Assembly: GCA_028691625.1 (NCBI GenBank)
Contig: JAQUYZ010000087.1
Location: 1 to 6,785, forward strand
Reading direction: 5' to 3'
Source of the DNA: Eubacteriales bacterium
Lineage (GTDB): Bacteria; Bacillota; Clostridia; Peptostreptococcales; Anaerovoracaceae
DNA length: 6,785 nt
Below are positions 1-5,593 of the stretch, in pieces (position 1 is the stretch's first letter; each line of letters opens with the position of its first letter). Made by a program: the position numbers and the translations under genes. The notes under the pieces were generated by a model. It was given only the letters and a program-made list of their open reading frames with translations. It made no database searches and had not been told where the DNA came from.

Positions 1-30
1 CACATTCTCATTGGTCATTTTATCTTTCAT
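1..30 (-). CDS. Start of an unidentified gene, cut by the window edge
   Basis: Reading leftward from an ATG at 30-28, only ten codons fit in the window (MKDKMTNENV), so the product cannot be identified. A purine-rich ribosome binding site, AAGGAAGG (43-50 on the complement), lies 12 bases upstream, which is rather far. An in-frame TAA just upstream of this ATG excludes a longer N-terminus. A second in-frame ATG lies at 18-16. The gene would begin 51 bases after the phosphopantetheinyl transferase with no visible terminator between them, so co-transcription is likely. The evidence is only the start context. Confidence 0.35.
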   Translation of the reverse strand, partial: MKDKMTNENV

Positions 31-81
31 AATCCATTACTGCCTTCCTTGTGTGTTTGTTTTAACGATAAATTTATATGT

Positions 82-744
82 TTACGGCACCAGGTCGATC
101 ACAGCTTTCACCGGAACTCCGCTGCCGCTGCAGTATGCTGCTTTTATTCCGCAGTCGATTTCCACTTTGCCGATCGATCCATGTAATTGATTACCGGTCC
201 CGCTCTTCTTTAGTATCACCTTTGGCGAAAGGCCTTCGCTTCCCACCACGGAAAAGCTGTCCAATCCTTCCGCCAGTCCGGTTCCAAGATATTTTACATA
301 TGCTTCCTTCCGGACCCACACGTCAAAAAATGCATCCGCCCCTGCTTCCACGATCCACTCGCATTCTTCCTCCGTAAAGAAGCGCTGGGCAATTTCCATA
401 TAATGAACCCCCTCACGGATTACCTCCAGGTCAAAGCCAACCGGCTCCGCCGCCATCAGGCACCCCCACCGGTTTCCCGAATGGCTCACCGAAAAATAGA
501 TCGCCGGAGGTTCCTCCCCATCCCGTTCTACGGCTGGCAGTCCGGAAAAAAAGGGTTTTCCTTTTTTCGTCCGCACTATGACTGCTTCACTCAGAACTCC
601 GGGCGGAAGCTCAAGCAGCTGCCTTTCAGAGTAATCCCGCAGGGCTTTTCGTACCAGCCGCTCGCTGAAGGCGGAACGGTCTTTCTGTTCCCCGTTGTTT
701 TGACGTCCATCCTTCTTATCACTTTGAAAAAGATAAAGGAACAT
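82..744 (-). CDS. Sfp-type 4'-phosphopantetheinyl transferase
   Basis: This 220-residue protein is the usual size for the Sfp/Gsp family. These cytoplasmic enzymes move the 4'-phosphopantetheine arm of coenzyme A onto a serine of acyl or peptidyl carrier proteins. The family motifs appear in order: KGKPFF at about 61-66, FSVSHSGN at 84-91 with the conserved His88, GFDLE at 103-107 whose Asp105 and Glu107 correspond to the magnesium ligands, RFFTEEE at 121-127, and WVRKEAYVKYLGTGL at 143-157, the WxxKEA signature with Glu147. The ATG at 744 follows GGCGGGAG by about six bases. No carrier-protein synthase gene is visible, so the carrier substrate is unknown. A partner could lie beyond the left edge. 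The gene is preceded by a terminator-like hairpin and may have its own promoter inside it. Family assignment is firm; the role in primary or secondary metabolism is open. Confidence 0.92.
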   Translation of the reverse strand: MFLYLFQSDKKDGRQNNGEQKDRSAFSERLVRKALRDYSERQLLELPPGVLSEAVIVRTKKGKPFFSGLPAVERDGEEPPAIYFSVSHSGNRWGCLMAAEPVGFDLEVIREGVHYMEIAQRFFTEEECEWIVEAGADAFFDVWVRKEAYVKYLGTGLAEGLDSFSVVGSEGLSPKVILKKSGTGNQLHGSIGKVEIDCGIKAAYCSGSGVPVKAVIDLVP

Positions 745-791
745 ACTGTACTCCCGCCTTTCACCTTATCGTTACAATCTGCGTGTGAAAT

Positions 792-838
792 AAAAACAAC
801 TGAAATATTTTAATTATACACGTATTCCAGTTGTTTTT
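792..838. terminator. AT-rich hairpin, likely bidirectional terminator after the P1B ATPase
   Basis: An 11-bp perfect inverted repeat (AAAAACAACTG at 792-802, CAGTTGTTTTT at 828-838) encloses a 25-base loop. Past a mismatch, AATA/TATT (804-807 and 823-826) can extend the stem. On the minus strand it lies 40 bases after the ATPase stop and its 3' arm ends in TTTTTATTT, which gives a U-tract. The stem has only three G-C pairs, so it may be leaky. The symmetry gives a terminator in either direction. Confidence 0.55.
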
Positions 839-841
839 ACA
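813..841 (-). promoter_or_regulatory. Possible promoter of the phosphopantetheinyl transferase gene
   Basis: On the minus strand a perfect TATAAT (813-818) lies in the loop of the hairpin at 792-838. The hexamer 17 bases upstream, TGTAAA (836-841), matches the -35 consensus poorly (3 of 6). A transcript from here would have a leader of about 60 bases. The -10 match in AT-rich DNA could be chance; read-through from the ATPase operon is the alternative. Confidence 0.3.
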
Positions 842-877
842 GTCCAATTCTTAAATTTTCTTTCTTGTCTTGCTTGA

Positions 878-2797
878 TTATTCGGTGCGTCCTGCCCGAA
901 CGGAATTCAGAACGGCGAGCAATGCTACGCCCACATCGGCAAAAACCGCTTCCCACATGGTAGCATATCCAAGTGCGCCCAGCAGCAGGACAATCCCCTT
1001 TACCCCCAGTGCGCCGGCGATATTCTGCCAGACGATGGTTCTTGTTTTTTTTGCGATCCGGATCGCAGTGATCAATTTTGACGGTTCGTCATTCATAATG
1101 ACGATATCCGCGGCTTCTATGGCAGCATCCGACCCGACACCACCCATTGCAATCCCGATATCCGCCCGGGCAAGCACCGGCGCATCATTTATGCCGTCTC
1201 CGACAAAGACTACTTTACCGCCCCTGTCCGCCTGCGACTTCCTTTTATAAAAGACCGATTCCAGCGCTTCCACCTTCTGATCAGGCAGCAGCTCTGAATA
1301 AATCTCGTCGATCTTTAATTCTTTTCCGATTTGATCACCGATTTTTTTGCTGTCACCGGTGAACATTGCAATTTTTTTCACACCGATTCCACGAAGCCCA
1401 TCAATCGCTTTTCTGCTGTCAGCCTTTGCTTCATCTGAGATGACGATTGCGCCGGCATACCTTCTGTCCACCGCGATATAGACGACTGTACCGATCTCAT
1501 CCTCCGGTTCAACGGAAACACCTTCGTCCTCCATGAGCCGGAGATTGCCGGCAAGTACGCTGCTTCCGCCAACCTGTACCATGATGCCAAAGCCGGCTCT
1601 TTCCGTGAGACCGGTGATCCAGTCTTCCTCAATCGTATTTGACGCATCTTCCAGATACCGGTTTCTGATAGAGACCGCAATGGGATGAGTGGAGTGATAT
1701 TCCGCGTAGGCACCGTATTGCAACACCTCTTCTTTTGTAAACCCGGCTTGGCTGATGATGTTTGTAACTTTAAAAATACCGTTGGTCAGCGTCCCTGTTT
1801 TATCGAAGATCACCGTATCCACCGCATTCAAGGCTTCCAGAAAGTTTCCTCCCTTGACCAGGATTCCCTTTGAGGATGCGGCTCCGATTCCGCCAAAGAA
1901 CCCCAGCGGAATGGATATCACCAGAGCACACGGACAAGAGATTACAAGAAAAACCAGAGCTCTGTAAAGCCATTCGGAAAAGCTGCCAAGCCCAAGTGCA
2001 AAGGGCGGGATCAGGGCAAGGGCTGCAGCCACACCAACCACAACAGGTGTGTAGTATCCGGCAAATTTTGTGATGAAATTTTCCGTTTTCGCTTTTTTAC
2101 TGCTTGCATTCTGTACCAGTTCAATGATTTTTGAGGCTGTGGATTCCGCGAACTCTTTTGTCACCTGAACCTGCAGCAGTCCCTGTCTGTTGATGGAGCC
2201 GGACAGCACAACGGAACCCGCACTCACGTCCTGAGGAAGGGATTCCCCTGTCAGTGCTCGCATGTCGATGGAAGAGCTTCCGTCTGATACAATTCCGTCA
2301 AGAGGCACTTTTTCTCCCGCTTTAATGATAATTGTATCACCAACTCTGATCTCTTTTGCGTCAACCACACGGATTCCGTCGGTCGTCTGCAGGTTTGCAG
2401 TGTCCGGACGGATATCCATCAGCGCGGATATGGACTTTCTGGAATTGGAGACTGCTCTTTCCTGCATGTACTCCCCCGCCTGATAGAACAACATAACCGC
2501 AACCGCCTCGGGGTACTCCCCAATGAGAAACGCACCAATGCTTGCAACGGTCATTAAAAAGTTTTCATCAAAAACCCTTCCTCTTAAAATATTTCTTCCC
2601 GCAGTCAGAAGGATGTCCTTCCCGATCAAAAGATAAGCGGCCAGAAAGACGGCTGCTTTTGCCATGACAGGCAGCTCCGGTGCGATCAACCCCATTCCCG
2701 TTCCAAGGGCAAACAGGATGACTCCGGCAAGGAAACTCTTTGATTTCAAAATCGATTCCCGGCTCATTTCTTCTTCAATAAAAAAAATACTGCTCAT
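878..2797 (-). CDS. cadA: P1B-type heavy-metal ATPase, Zn/Cd/Pb exporter class
   Basis: This 639-residue membrane pump should use ATP to expel divalent soft metals. Visible landmarks are TM helices near 22-65 and 76-108, TGES of the actuator domain at 183-186, the CPC transport motif at 288-290, the phosphorylated Asp332 in DKTGTLT, the HP dipeptide at 371-372 that marks the heavy-metal class, and GDGINDAP at 533-540. In the last helices Lys600 and Asp621 (in FADVG) match the Lys/Asp pair characteristic of ZntA/CadA-type (P1B-2) pumps, which argues against a copper pump. No N-terminal HMA domain or CxxC motif is present, so it is shorter than classical CadA/ZntA. The ATG at 2797 has GAGG seven bases upstream; Met11 lacks a good site. 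It lies 37 bases after the ArsR-type regulator and is presumably its co-transcribed target. Exact metal preference cannot be read from sequence. Confidence 0.93.
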   Translation of the reverse strand: MSSIFFIEEEMSRESILKSKSFLAGVILFALGTGMGLIAPELPVMAKAAVFLAAYLLIGKDILLTAGRNILRGRVFDENFLMTVASIGAFLIGEYPEAVAVMLFYQAGEYMQERAVSNSRKSISALMDIRPDTANLQTTDGIRVVDAKEIRVGDTIIIKAGEKVPLDGIVSDGSSSIDMRALTGESLPQDVSAGSVVLSGSINRQGLLQVQVTKEFAESTASKIIELVQNASSKKAKTENFITKFAGYYTPVVVGVAAALALIPPFALGLGSFSEWLYRALVFLVISCPCALVISIPLGFFGGIGAASSKGILVKGGNFLEALNAVDTVIFDKTGTLTNGIFKVTNIISQAGFTKEEVLQYGAYAEYHSTHPIAVSIRNRYLEDASNTIEEDWITGLTERAGFGIMVQVGGSSVLAGNLRLMEDEGVSVEPEDEIGTVVYIAVDRRYAGAIVISDEAKADSRKAIDGLRGIGVKKIAMFTGDSKKIGDQIGKELKIDEIYSELLPDQKVEALESVFYKRKSQADRGGKVVFVGDGINDAPVLARADIGIAMGGVGSDAAIEAADIVIMNDEPSKLITAIRIAKKTRTIVWQNIAGALGVKGIVLLLGALGYATMWEAVFADVGVALLAVLNSVRAGRTE

Positions 2798-2834
2798 ATT
2801 CTTTCCTCTGCTCTCTTTTTAAATGATATTCCTG

Positions 2835-3200
2835 TTATTGATGTGCTACGTGATCCAGACCCTGTTTGAATATCTCATTCACATGATTGTCGTCCAGAGT
2901 ATAATAAACGACCTTTCCAACCTTATTGTACTTTACCAGCCTGACGTTCCTGAGCACCCTCAGCTGATGGGAAATTGCCGATTGTGACATGTCAAGCAGT
3001 GCGGCAATATCGCAGACACACATTTCATTTCTGGATAATGCAAACAATATTTTCAATCTTGTCTGATCACCCAGGCTTTTAAAAAGCTCCGACAGGTCAT
3101 AGAAATGTCCCGCAGCAGGCATTTCTCCTCTGACCCTGTCGATGACGTCGTTATGAATGATGGTACAGTCGCATTGCGGCATTTCATTTTTCTCTTTCAA
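2835..3200 (-). CDS. ArsR/SmtB-family metal-sensing repressor, CadC-like
   Basis: This 121-residue winged-helix protein resembles CadC/SmtB, which are dimeric repressors that leave DNA when they bind Zn, Cd or Pb. The core runs from LFKSLGDQTRLKILFAL (about 39-55) through the recognition helix SQSAISHQLRVLR (72-84) to the wing KVGKVVYYTL (93-102). Two possible metal sites are visible. One is the alpha-3N type, with Cys10 and Cys12 in the N-terminal arm plus Cys61 and Cys63 in MCVCDI. The other is the alpha-5 type, with Asp104, His106, His117 and His120 near the C-terminus. The start is TTG at 3200, chosen because GGGAGGGG lies just upstream; an ATG at codon 7 has only a weak site and would still keep all four cysteines. 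The gene heads an operon with the P1B ATPase and should autoregulate through the palindrome at 3233-3270. Confidence 0.92.
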   Translation of the reverse strand: MKEKNEMPQCDCTIIHNDVIDRVRGEMPAAGHFYDLSELFKSLGDQTRLKILFALSRNEMCVCDIAALLDMSQSAISHQLRVLRNVRLVKYNKVGKVVYYTLDDNHVNEIFKQGLDHVAHQ

Positions 3201-3232
3201 AAGTACACCCCTCCCAGGATTTAGTGCTTATC

Positions 3233-3270
3233 ATATGTAACATATGAATGTTTGTTCATATGTTACATAT
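3233..3270. promoter_or_regulatory. Nested palindromic operator for the ArsR/SmtB regulator
   Basis: Two perfect 16-base arms (ATATGTAACATATGAA at 3233-3248 and its complement at 3255-3270) are separated by six bases. The centre contains TGAA-N6-TTCA, the core spacing of SmtB/CadC-type operators. Each arm is also nearly self-palindromic: CATATGT-A-ACATATG at 3232-3246, and CATATGT-T-ACATATT at 3257-3271 with one mismatch. The right arm overlaps the -10 box of the operon promoter, so bound repressor should block initiation. Confidence 0.82.
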
Positions 3271-3295
3271 TAAAATATAATTTGCGGTTTGTCAA
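3267..3295 (-). promoter_or_regulatory. Sigma-A type promoter of the regulator/P1B-ATPase operon
   Basis: On the minus strand a consensus TTGACA (3290-3295) is followed after exactly 17 bases by TAATAT (3267-3272). Transcription should start near 3260, inside the operator. The leader to the TTG start is about 60 bases. The strong core promoter fits a gene set held off mainly by the repressor. Confidence 0.82.
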
Positions 3296-3328
3296 TAATA
3301 GAGTTCCTATTTCTACTGAAAATGCAAT

Positions 3329-3362
3329 AAAAAAACCGGATTCCATATCAAACAGAATCCGG
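3329..3362 (-). terminator. Intrinsic terminator of the symporter gene
   Basis: Sixteen bases past the symporter stop, the minus-strand transcript forms CCGGATTC (3355-3362 complement), an 11-base loop and GAATCCGG (3336-3343 complement). This is an 8-bp perfect stem with four G-C pairs, followed directly by seven T (3329-3335). It separates the symporter from the metal-resistance promoter immediately downstream. Confidence 0.88.
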
Positions 3363-3378
3363 CTCCAGTCTTTATTAT

Positions 3379-4917
3379 TTACTTCGAATAGGCGGCTTTT
3401 TCCTCTGTGTTGCGGAACACATTCCGGCTATGCTCTTCCGTGAACTTCTTTGTAAAGGCGCTTACAACAGGTGTGATCACAACAGAAAGCGCCATAGCGG
3501 ATACCCCAAAAACCGGTGCCATGGATTTTGCAGCATCAAAGCCGGCCGTCGCAGTGAAGTAGAGAATGCATCCGCCTACCACTGCGATACCGGACAGCAT
3601 TCCGGCCCAGGCTCCCGCCTTTGTAATCTTCTTCGAATACAAACCCCAGAGAAACGGACCGATAAAGGACCCTGCCACAACACCCCACGAGAAAGACATC
3701 AGATTTACGATGAAGGAGATGTTTGCGGTGGCAAATATAAATGACAGCGCAATGAAGATCAGACACAGCAATCTCATCAGGATTACCTGACTCTTCGGCT
3801 TGATCTCCGGATGTACCTCTTTCACCAAATCGATGGACACCGCCGAGCTTGACGATAAGACGATAGAGGAGAGGGTCGACATGGAGGCTGACAATAACAG
3901 CAGTAAAATGATGCTTAATACTATGGTCGAAAAGATGTTTTCCGTCAGCGCCTTCATCAAGAGGCTGGGGACAACACCGTCAAAACCGCCCGGCACATTG
4001 GGCATTCCGTTGGCGTCCGCTTCGATGAAAAGTCGGGACAGGGAACCGGTAAAATACGCCCCGCATCCAATCAATGTCGCAAATAATGTTGAAATAATGG
4101 TTGCTGTTTTGATCGAGCTTTCATCCTTTATTGCATAGTACTTATGTACCATCTGTGGAAGTCCCCAGACGCCGAAGCTGGTCAGACAAATGTTTGTAAT
4201 CAGGAAGCTGGTGCTTTTTCCGCCGGTCAAGTCAACCAGCTGAGGATCAATGGCTGACAACTTCTCAAAAACGGCACCAAAGCCTCCTGCCTCGGGCCTC
4301 GAAACAAGTATCAAAACCATTGCCGCTAACCCAAAAATCATAATAACTCCCTGGATAAAATCATTTGTTGCAGTGGCAACATAGCCGCCGAGCACAAGAT
4401 AGATACCGGTCAGAATCGCGACAATGAGCATGCAGGTAACCGGATCGGCACCGATGAAAATGGCGCTGAACATGGTTCCAAGTCCTTTGTATACACCGGC
4501 AGCATAGGGTACCAGAAATAAAAATATAATCGTCGCCGCATAAAGCTTCATTCGTCTGCTTTCATATCTGGCAGCAAAAAATTCCGGCATTGTTCGCGAA
4601 TTCAGAGTTCTTGTCATGCGCCTCGTTCTTTTCGCCAGAAAGATCCAGGCGAGCAAGCACCCGATGAGTGCGTTGCCGATACCGATCCACATGCTTCCTA
4701 TCCCGATATTCCATCCGAACATGCCGGCATAGCCAATAAAAATAACGGCTGAAAAATAGGTAGTACCGTAAGCAAACGCTGAGATCCACGGTCCTATATT
4801 TCTGCCGCCCAGTAAAAATCCTTCCACTGTTCCTGCCTTTTTTGTGCTGTACACGCCAACAAGAAGCATAACCACCACAAAAACTACCAAAGAGATTGTT
4901 GCAATCAACTGAGTCAT
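3379..4917 (-). CDS. Sodium:solute symporter family (SSS/PutP-like) transporter, substrate unknown
   Basis: This 512-residue, very hydrophobic protein fits the usual length and roughly 13-helix LeuT-fold layout of the SSS family, which couples Na+ entry to uptake of amino acids, sugars, vitamins or carboxylates. The first helix is at about 5-22, followed by VEGFLLGGRNIGPW (31-44), a typical family segment. GGYVATATNDFIQG (177-190) matches the conserved region around helix 5. SASMSTLSS (343-351) aligns with the Na2-site helix of PutP, with Ser347/Thr348 in the positions of its sodium-binding Ser/Thr pair. The tail (about 490-512) is polar and cytoplasmic-looking. The ATG at 4917 has AGGAAGG nine bases upstream. 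It has a separate promoter and terminator, so it is monocistronic and not part of the metal operon. Nothing visible in the protein fixes the substrate. Confidence 0.9.
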   Translation of the reverse strand: MTQLIATISLVVFVVVMLLVGVYSTKKAGTVEGFLLGGRNIGPWISAFAYGTTYFSAVIFIGYAGMFGWNIGIGSMWIGIGNALIGCLLAWIFLAKRTRRMTRTLNSRTMPEFFAARYESRRMKLYAATIIFLFLVPYAAGVYKGLGTMFSAIFIGADPVTCMLIVAILTGIYLVLGGYVATATNDFIQGVIMIFGLAAMVLILVSRPEAGGFGAVFEKLSAIDPQLVDLTGGKSTSFLITNICLTSFGVWGLPQMVHKYYAIKDESSIKTATIISTLFATLIGCGAYFTGSLSRLFIEADANGMPNVPGGFDGVVPSLLMKALTENIFSTIVLSIILLLLLSASMSTLSSIVLSSSSAVSIDLVKEVHPEIKPKSQVILMRLLCLIFIALSFIFATANISFIVNLMSFSWGVVAGSFIGPFLWGLYSKKITKAGAWAGMLSGIAVVGGCILYFTATAGFDAAKSMAPVFGVSAMALSVVITPVVSAFTKKFTEEHSRNVFRNTEEKAAYSK

Positions 4918-4945
4918 AATTTATTACCTTCCTTCAAAACTACTT

Positions 4946-4962
4946 GTGTGTCGATGACACAC
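4946..4962. promoter_or_regulatory. 17-bp palindrome downstream of the symporter promoter, candidate operator
   Basis: GTGTGTC and GACACAC form perfect 7-bp arms around GAT. The site begins about five bases after the predicted transcription start and ends 28 bases before the symporter ATG. No U-tract follows on either strand, so a terminator is unlikely. Position and symmetry suit a repressor site or a small 5'-UTR hairpin. The binding protein is not identified. Confidence 0.5.
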
Positions 4963-4973
4963 CCTACGTCTTT

Positions 4974-5002
4974 ATTTTAAAGGAAAATCAATTACTTGTA
5001 AA
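4974..5002 (-). promoter_or_regulatory. Promoter of the symporter gene
   Basis: On the minus strand TTTACA (4997-5002) and TAAAAT (4974-4979) are separated by exactly 17 bases; each matches consensus in five of six positions. Transcription should start near 4967, giving a leader of about 50 bases that contains the palindrome at 4946-4962. The promoter lies wholly in the gap after the yerC-like gene. Confidence 0.7.
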
Positions 5003-5018
5003 GACTCTTTCCGCTATT

Positions 5019-5315
5019 TCATTTTGGATCAATCTTTTCCAGAATTCTCCGGTATCCGTCCGCACCGTAAATCAGACATTTGTTGATGCGGCTGATCGTA
5101 GCAGTACTGGCCTTTGTGACTTCTTCGATTTCACTGTAGGTTTTATGCTCATAAAGAAGCCTTGCAACATGCAGTCGCTGTGAGATTGCATGTATTTCGT
5201 TGATTGTGCAGATATCTTCAAAAAAACGATAACAGTCTTCTTCTGATTCAAGGGCTAAAATCGCTTTAAAGAGCTCATCGATCTCTACAGTTTTAAATCT
5301 TGATTCGTAACTCAT
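5019..5315 (-). CDS. yerC: YerC/YecD-family TrpR-like DNA-binding protein
   Basis: A small protein (98 residues from the preferred start) related to Trp-repressor-like YerC of Bacillota. Family hallmarks are ELFKAILALESEEDCYRFFEDICTINEI (about 14-41), the segment AISQRLHVARLL (43-54), and a helix-turn-helix over TYSEIEEVTKASTATISRINKCL (59-81) with STATISRINKCL as the recognition helix. The longer reading from an ATG at 5333 has no ribosome binding site. The ATG at 5315 has AGAGGG seven bases upstream, so the six extra residues are probably not translated. The family fold binds DNA, but I know of no firmly established target or ligand. The gene diverges from the riboswitch-controlled ATPase and precedes the symporter; whether it regulates either is untested. 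Confidence 0.88.
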   Translation of the reverse strand: MSYESRFKTVEIDELFKAILALESEEDCYRFFEDICTINEIHAISQRLHVARLLYEHKTYSEIEEVTKASTATISRINKCLIYGADGYRRILEKIDPK

Positions 5316-5371
5316 TCCGTGTCCCTCTCGCATTCAAATTTGGATATATTTTGCCTTGATTTTCCAGTAAG

Positions 5372-5387
5372 CTTTAATACTTTAATA
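5372..5387. repeat. Tandem 8-base repeat in the yerC leader
   Basis: CTTTAATA occurs twice in direct tandem (5372-5379 and 5380-5387) just downstream of the predicted yerC start site. It could be a protein-binding direct repeat, or chance in AT-rich DNA. Confidence 0.3.
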
Positions 5388-5398
5388 CATTACAGTAA

Positions 5399-5427
5399 AT
5401 TATATCACTAACTCTTTTTCTTGACAA
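5399..5427 (-). promoter_or_regulatory. yerC: Promoter of the yerC-like gene
   Basis: On the minus strand TTGTCA (5422-5427, five of six to consensus) is followed after 17 bases by a perfect TATAAT (5399-5404). Transcription should start near 5392, giving a leader of about 77 bases. The -35 box is offset by only one base from the -35 box of the divergent ATPase promoter. Confidence 0.62.
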
Positions 5428-5449
5428 CCGATAATTTTTTCTGTATATT
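5421..5449 (+). promoter_or_regulatory. Promoter of the riboswitch/P2-ATPase transcript
   Basis: A consensus TTGACA (5421-5426), a 17-base spacer and TATATT (5444-5449) form a strong sigma-A promoter. Initiation near 5456 places the aptamer's first stem strand (5461) almost at the 5' end of the RNA, typical of riboswitch leaders. Confidence 0.82.
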
Positions 5450-5460
5450 ATATTGTATAC

Positions 5461-5542
5461 AAAGGGAGTAGTTTTAAGTTTATGGATCAACATCATGGCA
5501 GCATTCGTGTCTGGACATAAACCCGTCAGGTAACAAGACTTT
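5461..5542 (+). ncRNA. yybP-ykoY family (Mn2+-sensing) riboswitch aptamer
   Basis: The leader begins AAAGGGAGUAG and ends AACAAGACUUU. These correspond to the two most conserved strands of the yybP-ykoY aptamer, typically AAAGGGGAGUAGC and AGCAAGACCUUU. AAAG (5461-5464) pairs with CUUU (5539-5542). Between them CAUCAU (5491-5496) and CUGGAC (5511-5516) resemble the conserved internal-loop strands, and ACC-CGUCA-GGU (5521-5531) is a small hairpin just before AACAAGA. Members of this class sense Mn2+ and often precede P-type ATPases, as here. The aptamer sits about five bases after the predicted start site and overlaps a terminator. The outer boundaries come from manual pairing and the middle was not modelled in full. 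A covariance-model search would settle it. Confidence 0.82.
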
Positions 5543-5593
5543 GACATAATTTATCGACTTTATGCGAATGTTATGTTTAAGGTCTTTTTTATT
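5535..5593 (+). terminator. Riboswitch-controlled intrinsic terminator
   Basis: The last eight aptamer bases, AAGACUUU (5535-5542), also form the left arm of a long hairpin. AAGA/UCUU, CUU/AAG (one bulged G at 5582), a U-U mismatch plus G-U, and ACAUAA/UUAUGU (5544-5549 with 5571-5576) build the stem. A U-run (5585-5590, then AUUU) follows. Aptamer and terminator cannot form together, so ligand binding should permit read-through into the ATPase gene (an ON switch). Confidence 0.8.

Noticed and set aside
403..813. Plus-strand open frame opposite the phosphopantetheinyl transferase
   Set aside because: It lies antisense to a gene with all family motifs, has no ribosome binding site, and its translation is rich in Arg/Pro/Ser without a recognisable domain.
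870..2483. Several plus-strand open frames opposite the P1B ATPase
   Set aside because: They are shadows of a well-supported gene, without start signals or recognisable domains.
3233..3270. Long palindrome as a transposon end or terminator
   Set aside because: It overlaps a consensus -10 box and contains the TGAA-N6-TTCA operator core next to an ArsR/SmtB gene. No transposase or U-tract is associated with it.
4946..4962. Palindrome read as a yerC terminator
   Set aside because: No T-run follows on the minus strand, and it lies downstream of a good promoter for the symporter.
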